NCBI RefSeq assembly: GCF_010747415.1
Contig: NZ_JAAGNZ010000006.1
Location: 1 to 64,000 of the forward strand
Direction: 5' to 3'
Source: Spirosoma agri
GTDB lineage: Bacteria > Bacteroidota > Bacteroidia > Cytophagales > Spirosomataceae
Length of the DNA stretch: 64,000 bases
A program made the position numbers and the translations under genes. This document shows positions 9,818 through 17,403 of the stretch, one piece after another; within the stretch, counting starts at the first letter, position 1, and each line of letters begins with the position of its first letter. The notes under the pieces were generated by a model. The model saw only the letters and a list, made by a program, of their open reading frames with translations. It was not told where the DNA came from and did not search any database.

Positions 9818-10930
9818 TTATTCGTTCATAATCATATCCCCAAAAATGGCACCTATGGATTTGACTGACCCACTTCGGAGGGTTGGTCCCTGAGGGAAAA
9901 GTGAAAGCGTTGATGGAGCTGTTTTAGCCTCAGATTTGGTCTTGGGTTTGGGGTCTTTCAACTGATCGATACCAAGAGATTTAACCAGATAAGCCGTTGG
10001 ATTCTTGACATTTTGGCGAACACCATTAGCTAATTCAGAATCAATTCGGAAAAAGGTATCCAGCAGGCTATGATCAGACAAAATACGATCTTTTTGAAAG
10101 CCCTTCAATTTATAACCTTTCATCAACTGCCAAGCCGTTGTATAGGCTTCATTGATTGACATATTATTGACAGTCTGTTGATCCTGTTTTACCCCCTCAG
10201 AAGCTATTTGCAGCTGGGTTTTAATAATGAAGTCAAGCTCAACGATGTTCTTCCCAATTTTTTTGGCCGGCATCCATTCAAGCACAATATTGGCCTTTTC
10301 CAAAAGTTGACGCTGAGCCACTAATAGAGCGTTTCTCCTAAAATCATTAAACGTATATCCCTCCGGACAGTTTAGCATCTCCATGAGGTGTTCTACTTGG
10401 TAATTAAATTGAAATTGTCCCCTGCACTGATACATACTAACAATATCAAACATACGCTTCGCATATACGGAACTGAGCGACAGCATTATGTCACATTCGT
10501 ATTTAGTGTACCGCTTCCCTAATTCGGAAAAATGGGGAACCACATCCGCAAACATGGTTACTTCAATAATCTTTTTACCGTCGAGGGTATCAAACTTCAC
10601 CCGAGGAAATGGAGTAATAGCATCTAATTGCTCGGTCTTATCGTTTCGGTAAATAAGCCGCTTCGATTGAAGTGTAAGCGCTGCATCGGCTATAACCGAG
10701 TGATTTTTCTTTGTTAGTTCAGCAAATGGTATATGAAAAACTAAGTTAACATTTGGCTTAATTTCCCCTTTCAAAGACATGTGGCCTATCTGATTAATAA
10801 CCAGGGTCACTATATTCTTCTCCAACTCCGTGAACTCCTGTTTTGATTCAGTAAATACATTGGGTTGATAATTGGTAGGACGCTTGTGAAAGAGCAATGC
10901 TTTCTGTTTAGATTTTACGTCTAATTCCAT
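9818..10930 (-). CDS. Plasmid replication initiator protein, Rep_3 superfamily
   Basis: 370 residues from the ATG at 10930. An in-frame TTG extends the frame to 10969, but it overlaps the predicted -7 promoter box, so the ATG is preferred. The protein has the two winged-helix arrangement of Rep_3/RepB-type initiators: ELEKNIVTLVINQIG near the N terminus, IPFAELTKKNHSVI, KYTKYECDIMLSLSSVYAKRMFDIV-like central helices, and a second winged helix (FNDFRRNALLVAQRQLLEKA). Such proteins bind iterons and load the host replisome. Seven iterons lie directly upstream, so this is the plasmid's own origin system. The C-terminal ~100 residues are poorly conserved and basic. Confidence 0.88.
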   Translation of the reverse strand: MELDVKSKQKALLFHKRPTNYQPNVFTESKQEFTELEKNIVTLVINQIGHMSLKGEIKPNVNLVFHIPFAELTKKNHSVIADAALTLQSKRLIYRNDKTEQLDAITPFPRVKFDTLDGKKIIEVTMFADVVPHFSELGKRYTKYECDIMLSLSSVYAKRMFDIVSMYQCRGQFQFNYQVEHLMEMLNCPEGYTFNDFRRNALLVAQRQLLEKANIVLEWMPAKKIGKNIVELDFIIKTQLQIASEGVKQDQQTVNNMSINEAYTTAWQLMKGYKLKGFQKDRILSDHSLLDTFFRIDSELANGVRQNVKNPTAYLVKSLGIDQLKDPKPKTKSEAKTAPSTLSLFPQGPTLRSGSVKSIGAIFGDMIMNE

Positions 10931-10966
10931 AAAGCGAAGGGGATAGGTTAACAGAAGATAACTTGT

Positions 10967-10998
10967 CAAACATACAAAACAGAGCTTTTTAAAACAAA
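10967..10998 (-). promoter_or_regulatory. Promoter of rep (Bacteroidota type)
   Basis: On the minus strand a -7 box TATGTTTG (10967-10974) is preceded, 20 bp upstream, by a -33 TTTG (10995-10998). This matches the known Bacteroidota consensus TTTG / TAnnTTTG. Transcription would start near 10960 and leave a leader of about 30 nt before the ATG at 10930, which supports that start. Confidence 0.72.
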
Positions 10999-11007
10999 CT
11001 CTGTTTT
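10976..11007. promoter_or_regulatory. Inverted repeat over the rep promoter, probable operator
   Basis: Perfect 9-bp arms AAAACAGAG (10976-10984) and CTCTGTTTT (10999-11007) bracket the region between the -7 and -33 boxes. An 18-bp-spaced direct repeat TTTTTAAAACAAA (10986, 11004) is interleaved. Rep_3-type initiators commonly repress their own gene as dimers on an inverted repeat, so autoregulation is the natural reading. Confidence 0.6.
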
Positions 11008-11115
11008 TAAAACAAAGTTTTTTATTAAAAAGAGTCTAATGACTGTACGATGGATATAAGTACAACTTAGCTGAATAACAACAAGTTATGCAGGAAATAA
11101 CACCTTAGTCAGCAC

Positions 11116-11365
11116 CCTATAAACCTCTTTTTTGTCCGACAATAACTAGGCAAATCTCTTGGTATCGAGTCAATTTTAGGCCAAATCTGGCAGGTTTTAT
11201 CCTAAAATTGCCATTACCCTACAAACCTCTCTTTTGAATTTCAATGCCCTACAAATCTCTTTTATTGTCCCTACAAACCTCTTTTTCGTTCCTTACAAAC
11301 CTCTTTTTTTAACAATACATGTCCCTACAAACCTCTTTTTCGTTCCTTACAAACCTCTTTTTTTT
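11116..11365. repeat. Iteron array, replication origin (oriV)
   Basis: Seven direct copies of CCYTACAAACCTCTTTTT (Y = C or T, with small variations) begin at 11116, 11217, 11247, 11269, 11291, 11323 and 11345. Three spacings are exactly 22 bp, about two helical turns, so initiator monomers would sit on one face of the DNA. The array lies upstream of rep, and the whole region is AT-rich, as expected for an unwinding element. A degenerate copy may sit near 11149. Confidence 0.85.
11171..11210. repeat. 10-bp inverted repeat inside the origin
   Basis: CAATTTTAGG (11171-11180) and its exact complement CCTAAAATTG (11201-11210) are 20 bp apart, between the first and second iterons. It may bind a host factor or a Rep dimer. 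Confidence 0.5.
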
Positions 11366-11481
11366 GGCTGTAAATGACTGATGATCAAACTGTTAGACAG
11401 CTACTAAATCAATCAAAATAAATATTGATAAAAAGGATAATGGATCAATCGAAAAATTTGGTGTAAAAGGGGAAAAGGGTT

Positions 11482-11513
11482 TTTGCAAAAGTAGAATTAC
11501 TTATTTACTTTTA
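11482..11513 (+). promoter_or_regulatory. Probable promoter of the 242-aa gene
   Basis: TTTG (11482-11485), 20 bp, then TACTTTTA (11506-11513), one mismatch from TAnnTTTG. The spacing equals that of the rep promoter, and transcription would begin about 30 nt before the ATG at 11550. Confidence 0.45.
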
Positions 11514-11549
11514 TAGTAAATAAAGCGCCAACATTTAGAACTTGTAATA

Positions 11550-12278
11550 ATGCCCAGAAAACCCGCCAAACGCAATGACGAAGCGCCACTCGATGGCCTG
11601 CGTACAGTCCTGAAAACCCAGGCGGTTACCCTGTCTCCCGGAATCAACCAGATTAGCAATCCGCCCCCGACTGATCCCCAATTAGAATACTACTTTATTC
11701 CCATGCAATATATGAAGCAGTACCAAGCCTACAACCGGCCTGGTAAACCGCTGAAGAACCTGAAACTCGTCAATTATGACAAGCCAGCCATTTCCCTTTC
11801 CTTTTTTTACAAGCATAAGTACTCCATTGAACGAAGTGTTACTCATGGGGATGTGGTGCAGCACATCAAGAATTACCGCGATGAGTTGCTAAACCGATCT
11901 CTGATGGAGCAGCTCAGCGTAAGTCAGTTGAAAGAACTCAGAGAAACCGACGAATTGCTGCGTACCGTGCGGGAGCAACCCGATGCCTACCAGGCCTGCT
12001 TTTCCAATTATCACCACAAATACTACTACTGGTATTGCACCTACCGCTATTTTGATGATCTGGCCACGATGAAAACGACCACTTCCAGTGAGCATTTGCT
12101 CAAGCACACCGAGCGAGTTGGCCATGAAGTGCATGAACGGCTCAACATCATCTTCATTGATCCCGAATACATCAATGAAGCGGTGCCCCACGATCATAAA
12201 TTAATTGACCGGGAGTTGAAAAACTACCCTATTCAACTCCGACAAGGTATTACAACCCTCTATCTTCGGCAGGTTTGA
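11550..12278 (+). CDS. Hypothetical plasmid protein, 242 aa
   Basis: I do not recognise the family. The protein is soluble, with a basic N terminus (MPRKPAKRNDE), a central helical part and an unusual aromatic cluster, NYHHKYYYWYCTYRYFDD, around residues 155-170. No nucleotide-binding or nuclease motif is seen. It starts right after the iteron origin with its own plausible promoter, and is followed by a small membrane/coiled-coil gene 95 bp downstream. The position suggests a plasmid maintenance role, but nothing in the sequence proves it. Confidence 0.7.
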   Translation: MPRKPAKRNDEAPLDGLRTVLKTQAVTLSPGINQISNPPPTDPQLEYYFIPMQYMKQYQAYNRPGKPLKNLKLVNYDKPAISLSFFYKHKYSIERSVTHGDVVQHIKNYRDELLNRSLMEQLSVSQLKELRETDELLRTVREQPDAYQACFSNYHHKYYYWYCTYRYFDDLATMKTTTSSEHLLKHTERVGHEVHERLNIIFIDPEYINEAVPHDHKLIDRELKNYPIQLRQGITTLYLRQV

Positions 12279-12373
12279 GAACAAACAAGAATTACGTTTA
12301 AAATTGATAGCTGGGTTTCATAGCCGTTGATCAATAACCTACGCTTTGAGAACCTTTTCACGATGGATTAGCC

Positions 12374-12685
12374 ATGCACGAGTTTTTGACTTACTTCCTG
12401 AGCCATATGCCCTCCCATGATAAGTGGGTGGCCTTCATATTGGTGAACATCGTAGCCTACGTGGCAGCCAGAAATACAGCGCTTCGCCAGAGGCAGCAGA
12501 TTGAAAAGAAGACATTTGCCGAGCAATTAGAGCGACTGGAGGCTGAACGAAGCGGATACATCCAATCGCTACGAGAGCAGGAACAGTTGGTCAAAGAGCA
12601 GTGGGCCATGATTCAACGGCAAGCCCACCAACTAGAGGAGTTAACCAACCAACTCCATGCTGTAAAGCAAGTACATCTCAATTAA
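12374..12685 (+). CDS. Small membrane-anchored coiled-coil protein
   Basis: 103 residues. One hydrophobic segment (WVAFILVNIVAYVAA, about residues 18-32) is followed by a long charged helix rich in Glu, Gln and Arg (residues ~38-100) with a heptad-like pattern, so a coiled coil anchored to the inner membrane is likely. No family recognised. It follows the 242-aa gene on the same strand and may be in the same transcript. Confidence 0.65.
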   Translation: MHEFLTYFLSHMPSHDKWVAFILVNIVAYVAARNTALRQRQQIEKKTFAEQLERLEAERSGYIQSLREQEQLVKEQWAMIQRQAHQLEELTNQLHAVKQVHLN

Positions 12686-12786
12686 TGTAAACGCTGAGGT
12701 TTCGGCGCGACTCTACTTCGGCGCAGTACGGTCCGATGGCAACTCAGCCATTCATCCCCAATGCGACCCATCATTGTCCATACCTC

Positions 12787-13086
12787 TTACAGTCTGGTAG
12801 CTTGGATAGTAGCAATTCGTAGCATTTCCTCGGCCACCTCGATGGCGTCTTCCTGCCCATGCCGCTTTAGTTTCTCGACATAACGTTCATAACGAGCTAG
12901 CACATTCGTTACCGTGAAACTTTCCCGCAGTAGTTGCAGGGCGTGGTATTCGACCGGCAGAATGGACACCAGCCTGGGGGACAGCTCCACAAAAATCAGG
13001 GGGACATTGGTAGGAAACGTCACATCATCCACAAAAACCAGCCGTCGAACGGCTAAAGCATTCAGGGCAATTGCTTCATCTGACAT
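12787..13086 (-). CDS. Hypothetical protein, 99 aa
   Basis: Starts at the ATG at 13086 and has good coding character (alternating hydrophobic and charged residues, VFVDDVTFPTNVPLIFVEL then two C-terminal helices ending AEEMLRIATIQATRL). No known motif. It is divergent from umuD, sharing the ~110-bp region that carries the umuDC promoter, so it may be expressed with or against the SOS operon. Function unknown. Confidence 0.6.
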   Translation of the reverse strand: MSDEAIALNALAVRRLVFVDDVTFPTNVPLIFVELSPRLVSILPVEYHALQLLRESFTVTNVLARYERYVEKLKRHGQEDAIEVAEEMLRIATIQATRL

Positions 13087-13199
13087 AGGAATACTATAAC
13101 GAAAAGTAGGTAGCCAATATGATGCTGGATGTGTAATAGTTGCAATACATATAACAAAAGTATAATATAGTGGTTTGTTGCCTTATTCACCTACCGCCC

Positions 13200-13679
13200 A
13201 TGATTGATACCTTAGACCGCATTCCACCCGAAAATATCTACCTGGTTAATCCCGCCCGGCGTAAACGGCTGCCATTTTTTGATGCGCTGGTACCGGCCGG
13301 GTTTCCCTCGCCAGCGGAGAACTACATCCGCGAAAAACTGAGTTTGGATGAGCTATGCGTGGTGCATCCGGATTGCACGTACTTCGTCAAGGCAGTAGGG
13401 GAGAGCATGACACCCGACTATATCTATCCAGGCTCAATTCTGGTCGTGGATTCGGTGAAGCTGGTTTTTTCGGGGAGTGTCGTGGTAGCCTGGGTCAACG
13501 GGGAATGCTGCGTGAAGCGATTCGTCCGCAAAGGGCATATGATCATGCTCGAATCCAGCAATGAGAAGTACCCGCCGATCTACGTTCATCTGGGTAAGGA
13601 TCAGTTTCGGGTGCTAGGTGTCGTAACGTTCATTGTGTCTAAACCGCCCAAGTATGTACGCCTTAGTGGATGGGAATAA
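13200..13679 (+). CDS. umuD: UmuD-like SOS mutagenesis protein (S24/LexA-type self-cleaving)
   Basis: 159 residues from the ATG at 13200; a GTG would extend it by ten residues into the promoter. Near the N terminus PAGFPSPA matches the UmuD self-cleavage site (cut between Ala and Gly). The Ser nucleophile lies in VGESMTP (about residue 68) and the general-base Lys in GECCVKRF (about 105), so autoproteolysis should work. Cleaved UmuD' dimers bind UmuC to form the error-prone polymerase V. The umuC start overlaps this gene by 26 bp, giving tight translational coupling. A TATAAT element lies at about 13161-13166, shortly before the start. Confidence 0.93.
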   Translation: MIDTLDRIPPENIYLVNPARRKRLPFFDALVPAGFPSPAENYIREKLSLDELCVVHPDCTYFVKAVGESMTPDYIYPGSILVVDSVKLVFSGSVVVAWVNGECCVKRFVRKGHMIMLESSNEKYPPIYVHLGKDQFRVLGVVTFIVSKPPKYVRLSGWE

Positions 13680-14937
13680 TTTTTACTGCTCAGCCCACCG
13701 AAGCTTTGACCCTACGCTAGAGGGTAAACCGATTATTGTGCTCAGTAATAGAGACGGAAATGTAATAGCCCGTTCGAATGAAGCCAAGGCCTTGGGGATA
13801 AAAATGGCTCAACCTTTTTTTGAAACAAAGGAGCTTCGAGAGCAGCATGATATCGTTGTGTTCTCTTCGGCGTATGAGCTTTACGGTGACACTTCGGCAA
13901 GACTTATGAGCGTTCTGACGCAGTTTGCGCCCGATGTGGAGGTGTATTCGATTGATGAAGCATTCCTATGGATTGAGGAATATGTAGGCTTATACCCGAC
14001 CTATCAGGACCTGGGAGCCGCTATCCGAGAGAAGGTGGACCAATGGCTGAGGCTCCCCGTCTGCGTGGGTTTTGGACCAACCAAAACGCTTGCCAAACTA
14101 GCCAACCGACTGGCCAAGAAAACACCGGAACTAAACGGCGTTTGCGTACTCGATACCCCCGAAGCGATAGAGGAGGCATTGTGGGGCTTCCCGGTTGAGG
14201 ATTTATGGGGCGTTGGGAGCCGGTTGGCTAGCAAGCTAAAAAAAGAAGGCATTCGCACGGCCTATCAGCTTAGAGAGGTGAATAATGAATGGATACGACA
14301 GGCGATGACCGTAAACGGCCTCAGGCTCGTGCATGAATTACGGGGCCTTCCCTGCAAATTATTGGCCGTTAGCCCACCTGCCAAGAAAACGATTTGTGCA
14401 GCGCCGAGCTTTGGGAAGCTCATTCCGGATCTGGCCATCATCACCGATGCCCTGACGACTCACCTTTCCCGAAGTTGCGAGAAGCTCCGCAAACAGGATT
14501 CATTATGTGGAGCAATTACTGTGTTTCTGCACACCGATCGGTTCCGTAGAACACCCGGTAATGGTCTCCCTGCCAAGCAGTACGCGGGCAGCATTACCCT
14601 TGTTTTGCCTCATCCCACCAACTCAACAACGGAGCTACTCAAATACGCTGAATCAGGGCTTAAAGCCATCTTTCGCTTTGGCTATAACTACCTCAAAGTG
14701 GGCATTATGCTGTCGGATCTAGTGCCTGGTGATTACCGGCAAAAGGGCGTATTCGTCGAAGGGCCGAATGAGAAACTAATCGCGCTTTCTTCGGTGGTTG
14801 ACAAAGTAAACCGGCGTTACGGTCAGGACAAACTCAGGCTAGCGAGTCAGCAATACAACCCCGATTGGCCAATGAAGCAAAAGTATCTCAGCAAACGACC
14901 TACGACCCGTTGGGAAGATATATTGGAGGCAAAGTAA
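13654..14937 (+). CDS. umuC: UmuC-like Y-family translesion DNA polymerase
   Basis: 427 residues from ATG 13654 (MYALVDGNNFYCS); the longer frame begins with TTG inside umuD. The catalytic metal ligands are present: Asp in VDGNNFY (about residue 5) and Asp-Glu in YSIDEAFLW (about 100). Helix-hairpin-helix motifs follow (VEDLWGVGSRLASKLKKEG), then a little-finger domain and a C-terminal DUF4113-like tail (KLRLASQQYNPDW). It copies damaged DNA with low fidelity together with cleaved UmuD. Plasmid-borne umuDC genes are well known and raise mutation or survival after DNA damage. Confidence 0.95.
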   Translation: MYALVDGNNFYCSAHRSFDPTLEGKPIIVLSNRDGNVIARSNEAKALGIKMAQPFFETKELREQHDIVVFSSAYELYGDTSARLMSVLTQFAPDVEVYSIDEAFLWIEEYVGLYPTYQDLGAAIREKVDQWLRLPVCVGFGPTKTLAKLANRLAKKTPELNGVCVLDTPEAIEEALWGFPVEDLWGVGSRLASKLKKEGIRTAYQLREVNNEWIRQAMTVNGLRLVHELRGLPCKLLAVSPPAKKTICAAPSFGKLIPDLAIITDALTTHLSRSCEKLRKQDSLCGAITVFLHTDRFRRTPGNGLPAKQYAGSITLVLPHPTNSTTELLKYAESGLKAIFRFGYNYLKVGIMLSDLVPGDYRQKGVFVEGPNEKLIALSSVVDKVNRRYGQDKLRLASQQYNPDWPMKQKYLSKRPTTRWEDILEAK

Positions 14938-14955
14938 GCTTACCTTGACATAATT

Positions 14956-15159
14956 ATGAACCGAGTCATTGCGCCGGGGGATCGAGTGATGGTCACACCC
15001 CTCAAAAATGGCATTACGCGTAAATCGTACAAAGCCACCGTGGTTGGGTGGATGTCATCGGGCAAACTTAAAGTCCAGCCTGATGGGGACAAATGCCAGA
15101 GCTCAAAACTCGTCAACCCTGAGGATGTGAAGAAGTTGGCCGATAAACAACAAGTATAG
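14956..15159 (+). CDS. Small basic hypothetical protein, 67 aa
   Basis: Begins 18 bp after umuC, so probably in its transcript. The sequence RVIAPGDRVMVTPLKNGITRK...ATVVGWMSSGKLKVQPDG has the spacing of a small beta-barrel (KOW/SH3-like) with several Lys and Arg, followed by a short helix. A nucleic-acid-binding role is possible. No family assignment. Confidence 0.6.
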   Translation: MNRVIAPGDRVMVTPLKNGITRKSYKATVVGWMSSGKLKVQPDGDKCQSSKLVNPEDVKKLADKQQV

Positions 15160-15238
15160 CCATTGACAAAATCAATACGGGTAATCTAGCTAGCTACCCT
15201 TGATTGGAATCCATGCAGCAATCAAACAACGCACAAAG

Positions 15239-15424
15239 ATGACCATGACACAAGAACAAATTAAAGAGGTTTGGGCCCGGAAGATCGCCCTGCAGACCGC
15301 CTTGACTGATTTAGCCGATTTGCCGGAAAATAAGCGGGCGATATCGGAATTGAAAGAAGGGATTGACGCCTGTAATACAGAGTTAGTTTCGGGTACGTAT
15401 AATCCACCCTTGGCTGCAGATTAA
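15239..15424 (+). CDS. Small hypothetical protein, 61 aa
   Basis: The frame opens with TTG at 15200, but ATGs at 15239 and 15245 are more likely starts. The product is mostly helical (EQIKEVWARKIALQTAL, ISELKEGIDACNTEL). It follows umuDC and the 67-aa gene on the same strand. Nothing identifies its function. Confidence 0.5.
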   Translation: MTMTQEQIKEVWARKIALQTALTDLADLPENKRAISELKEGIDACNTELVSGTYNPPLAAD

Positions 15425-15623
15425 CTGAAGTGATTTCAATCCGATCCTTTTTTCGGCCTCATCGATAACAGTCCGACTGGCCTTCAGGAAAAGAACCCTC
15501 CCTATGAAGTGAACCAGGTTAGCAAACGAGCGGGTAGAAATAAAGTGCTAAATAAGGTCTCTCCTGTTTCTGGATACACAATAAAAAGCTTAAACAGACG
15601 TTTTAGATCTGTTACGTTATTTC

Positions 15624-15654
15624 AGCCCCATTGGTACGACCCGTGGGGCTTTTT
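15624..15654 (+). terminator. Rho-independent terminator
   Basis: AGCCCCA (15624-15630) pairs with TGGGGCT (15644-15650) and is followed by TTTT on the + strand. It would end transcription of the umuDC-containing operon. Confidence 0.75.
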
Positions 15655-15683
15655 CGTATTCTTTACTACTAATTATTTCTGAC

Positions 15684-15875
15684 ATGGAAGGCGTGTCTGA
15701 TCAACTCCCGGCTCAACCCGAGCAACCAGTTCCTGAGAAAATACGGTTTGATGCCGCTAATGATTTTCTGACGATCTGTGATCGGTTGTCAACGGGTTAT
15801 GACAGTGGCTACTATTGGGAAGATGTCCAACGAGCCTTGCGCATTGCCGCTGGCTTAGAAAAGTGGCCCAGTTAA
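15684..15875 (+). CDS. Small hypothetical protein, 63 aa
   Basis: ATG 15684. Acidic and proline-rich N terminus (QLPAQPEQPVPEK), then a short helical part (NDFLTICDRLSTGYD...VQRALRIAAGLEKW). It sits between a terminator and the recombinase region, so it needs its own promoter. No family recognised. Confidence 0.5.
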   Translation: MEGVSDQLPAQPEQPVPEKIRFDAANDFLTICDRLSTGYDSGYYWEDVQRALRIAAGLEKWPS

Positions 15876-15999
15876 ATCTCCTTCTACATTAACATATCCT
15901 TCCCCGCACCCTCCCCCTTCATTGCTATTAAAAAGTAGCCTGACTTATAAATTAATCGATTTGACTATCCTTATAACAGCTTATAAAATGTCGACTAGT

Positions 16000-16043
16000 G
16001 GATTTAACATTTATTAAACGAGCGTTTGTTAAATGTTAAATCC
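16000..16043. other. 44-bp palindrome, candidate crossover (res) site for the serine recombinase
   Basis: Two 21-bp arms (16000-16020 and 16023-16043) match at 19 of 21 positions in inverted orientation, separated by exactly 2 bp (AG). Small serine recombinases cut with a 2-bp overlap at the dyad of such a site. The palindrome lies 80 bp before the recombinase ATG, and another inverted pair TTATAA (15971-15976, 15981-15986) is close by and could be an accessory subsite. Inference from geometry and position. Confidence 0.6.
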
Positions 16044-16121
16044 GAGTACCTTTACCGTAAATGCTTGGCGTTTGTGCCGTGGAACATTGATTCGGACACA
16101 AATTGTCTAAATACAACTCAA

Positions 16122-16802
16122 ATGATGCAGCGACCCTATGTAGGCTACTTCCGGGTGTCAACTCAGAAACAGGGACGAAGTGGCCTGGGCCTGGAAGCCC
16201 AACGCTCAGCTGTCAATACCTATCTGGGTGGTAACGGAGTGCTGGTAGGCGAATTTACCGATGTTGAGTCAGGGAAGAAAAATGACCGGCCTCAATTACT
16301 AGCTGCCATCGCGTACTGTAAAGAGCAACGGGCAGTCCTATTAATTGCCAAGCTGGACCGTCTAACTCGGAACGTGGCCTTTATTTTTACATTGAGGGAT
16401 TCGGGCATAGAATTCGTGTGTGCCGATATGCCTGAGGCCAATACGCTCACCATAGGTGTTATGGCCACTATGGCTCAGTACGAACGAGAGTTAATCGGTG
16501 AGCGTACGCGCAAAGCGCTAGCTGAGAAAAAGCGACAGGGTGCTCAGCTGGGGACACCCGCCAACCTGGATGCAGCCGCCATTCTGAAGAGTCGTCATGT
16601 TCGCCAAGCTAATGCCCGCCAAGATGAAAATAATCGACGAGCAGCAACACTAGCCCGCTCCTTACGGCAAGCTGGGCAGAACTGGAGTCAGATTGCTGAG
16701 ACGCTAAACAGTAACGGATTTCGCACTCGGCGTGGTAAGCCTTTTCATGTCATGCAGGTTCAGCGAGTAATCGAGTTGTTAGACTCCCCCTCTAGTTTTT
16801 AA
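16122..16802 (+). CDS. Serine recombinase (resolvase/invertase family)
   Basis: 226 residues from the ATG at 16122 (MMQRPYVGYFRVST); the longer TTG frame would start inside the palindrome. The catalytic Ser is in YFRVST (about residue 12); other family residues are in AKLDRLTRN (about 76), ERELIGERTRKAL (about 125) and KKRQGAQLG. The C-terminal ~80 residues form a helix-turn-helix DNA-binding tail (NWSQIAETLNSNGFRTRRGKPFHVMQVQRV). It probably resolves plasmid multimers or inverts a segment, acting on the adjacent palindrome. It has no large-serine-recombinase zinc or coiled-coil domains. Confidence 0.92.
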   Translation: MMQRPYVGYFRVSTQKQGRSGLGLEAQRSAVNTYLGGNGVLVGEFTDVESGKKNDRPQLLAAIAYCKEQRAVLLIAKLDRLTRNVAFIFTLRDSGIEFVCADMPEANTLTIGVMATMAQYERELIGERTRKALAEKKRQGAQLGTPANLDAAAILKSRHVRQANARQDENNRRAATLARSLRQAGQNWSQIAETLNSNGFRTRRGKPFHVMQVQRVIELLDSPSSF

Positions 16803-16991
16803 TCTTAATATATTTTAAGTGAAAAGGCGAAAACTAATACTTACATAAAGTACAATACAAACTCTTTTAAAACTGCTTGCCGTAATAATTAAGTAAGATT
16901 CTGTTAAACCCCTATTAAAGATGTTTTCAATTCAGAATATCTTATTCTTAGGTTGACAAAATTATTCAACTTAAGGCAACTATAATCAAGT

Positions 16992-17366
16992 ATGAATGAT
17001 CGCAACTTAAATGTCGAGAAAAATGAAATAAACGTGCATTTGAGAGTTTTGACCGAAGAAAATAATACTTTTTATGCCGCTAAGGTAAAGGGATTTACTA
17101 AACCAAACCTTTATCTACAGATTGTTGTATGTAAGCCTATTGATTTTTTATTTATGTTAGATTCTTTAACAGATGAAAAGGCTATGGATGAAATGATTTT
17201 GCTCTTTAATTTAATAAAAAACTTAATCATAGCCGGTGTTCCTCCTATGATCAATGATGTAATTGAAACAAAATGGTTATATCAAATAGTGGAGAGAAAG
17301 TTTTCTGAATGGGGAAGCAATAATGTATCTATCACCTATGATATTAATTTCGGATACAATAGATAA
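16992..17366 (+). CDS. Hypothetical protein, 124 aa, AT-rich
   Basis: No family recognised. The sequence has a beta-strand-like start (NEINVHLRVLTEENNTFYAAKVKGF), a central helix (MDEMILLFNLIKNLIIAG) and no signal peptide. Codon use is strongly AT-biased, like the two genes that follow and unlike the plasmid backbone, which suggests separate acquisition. It converges with the 327-aa gene, with 37 bp between the stops. Confidence 0.6.
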   Translation: MNDRNLNVEKNEINVHLRVLTEENNTFYAAKVKGFTKPNLYLQIVVCKPIDFLFMLDSLTDEKAMDEMILLFNLIKNLIIAGVPPMINDVIETKWLYQIVERKFSEWGSNNVSITYDINFGYNR

Positions 17367-17403
17367 GCGCAAAATACATTTAGAAAATAAGCTACTTATG
17401 CAT

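Noticed and set aside
10931-10969. TTG start for the Rep protein
   Set aside because: It overlaps the predicted -7 box of the rep promoter; the ATG at 10930 lies just after the likely transcription start.
11217-11365. Evenly spaced short repeats that could suggest a CRISPR array
   Set aside because: Units are about 18 bp at 22-32 bp steps, with no room for spacers, and lie directly before a rep gene. They are iterons.
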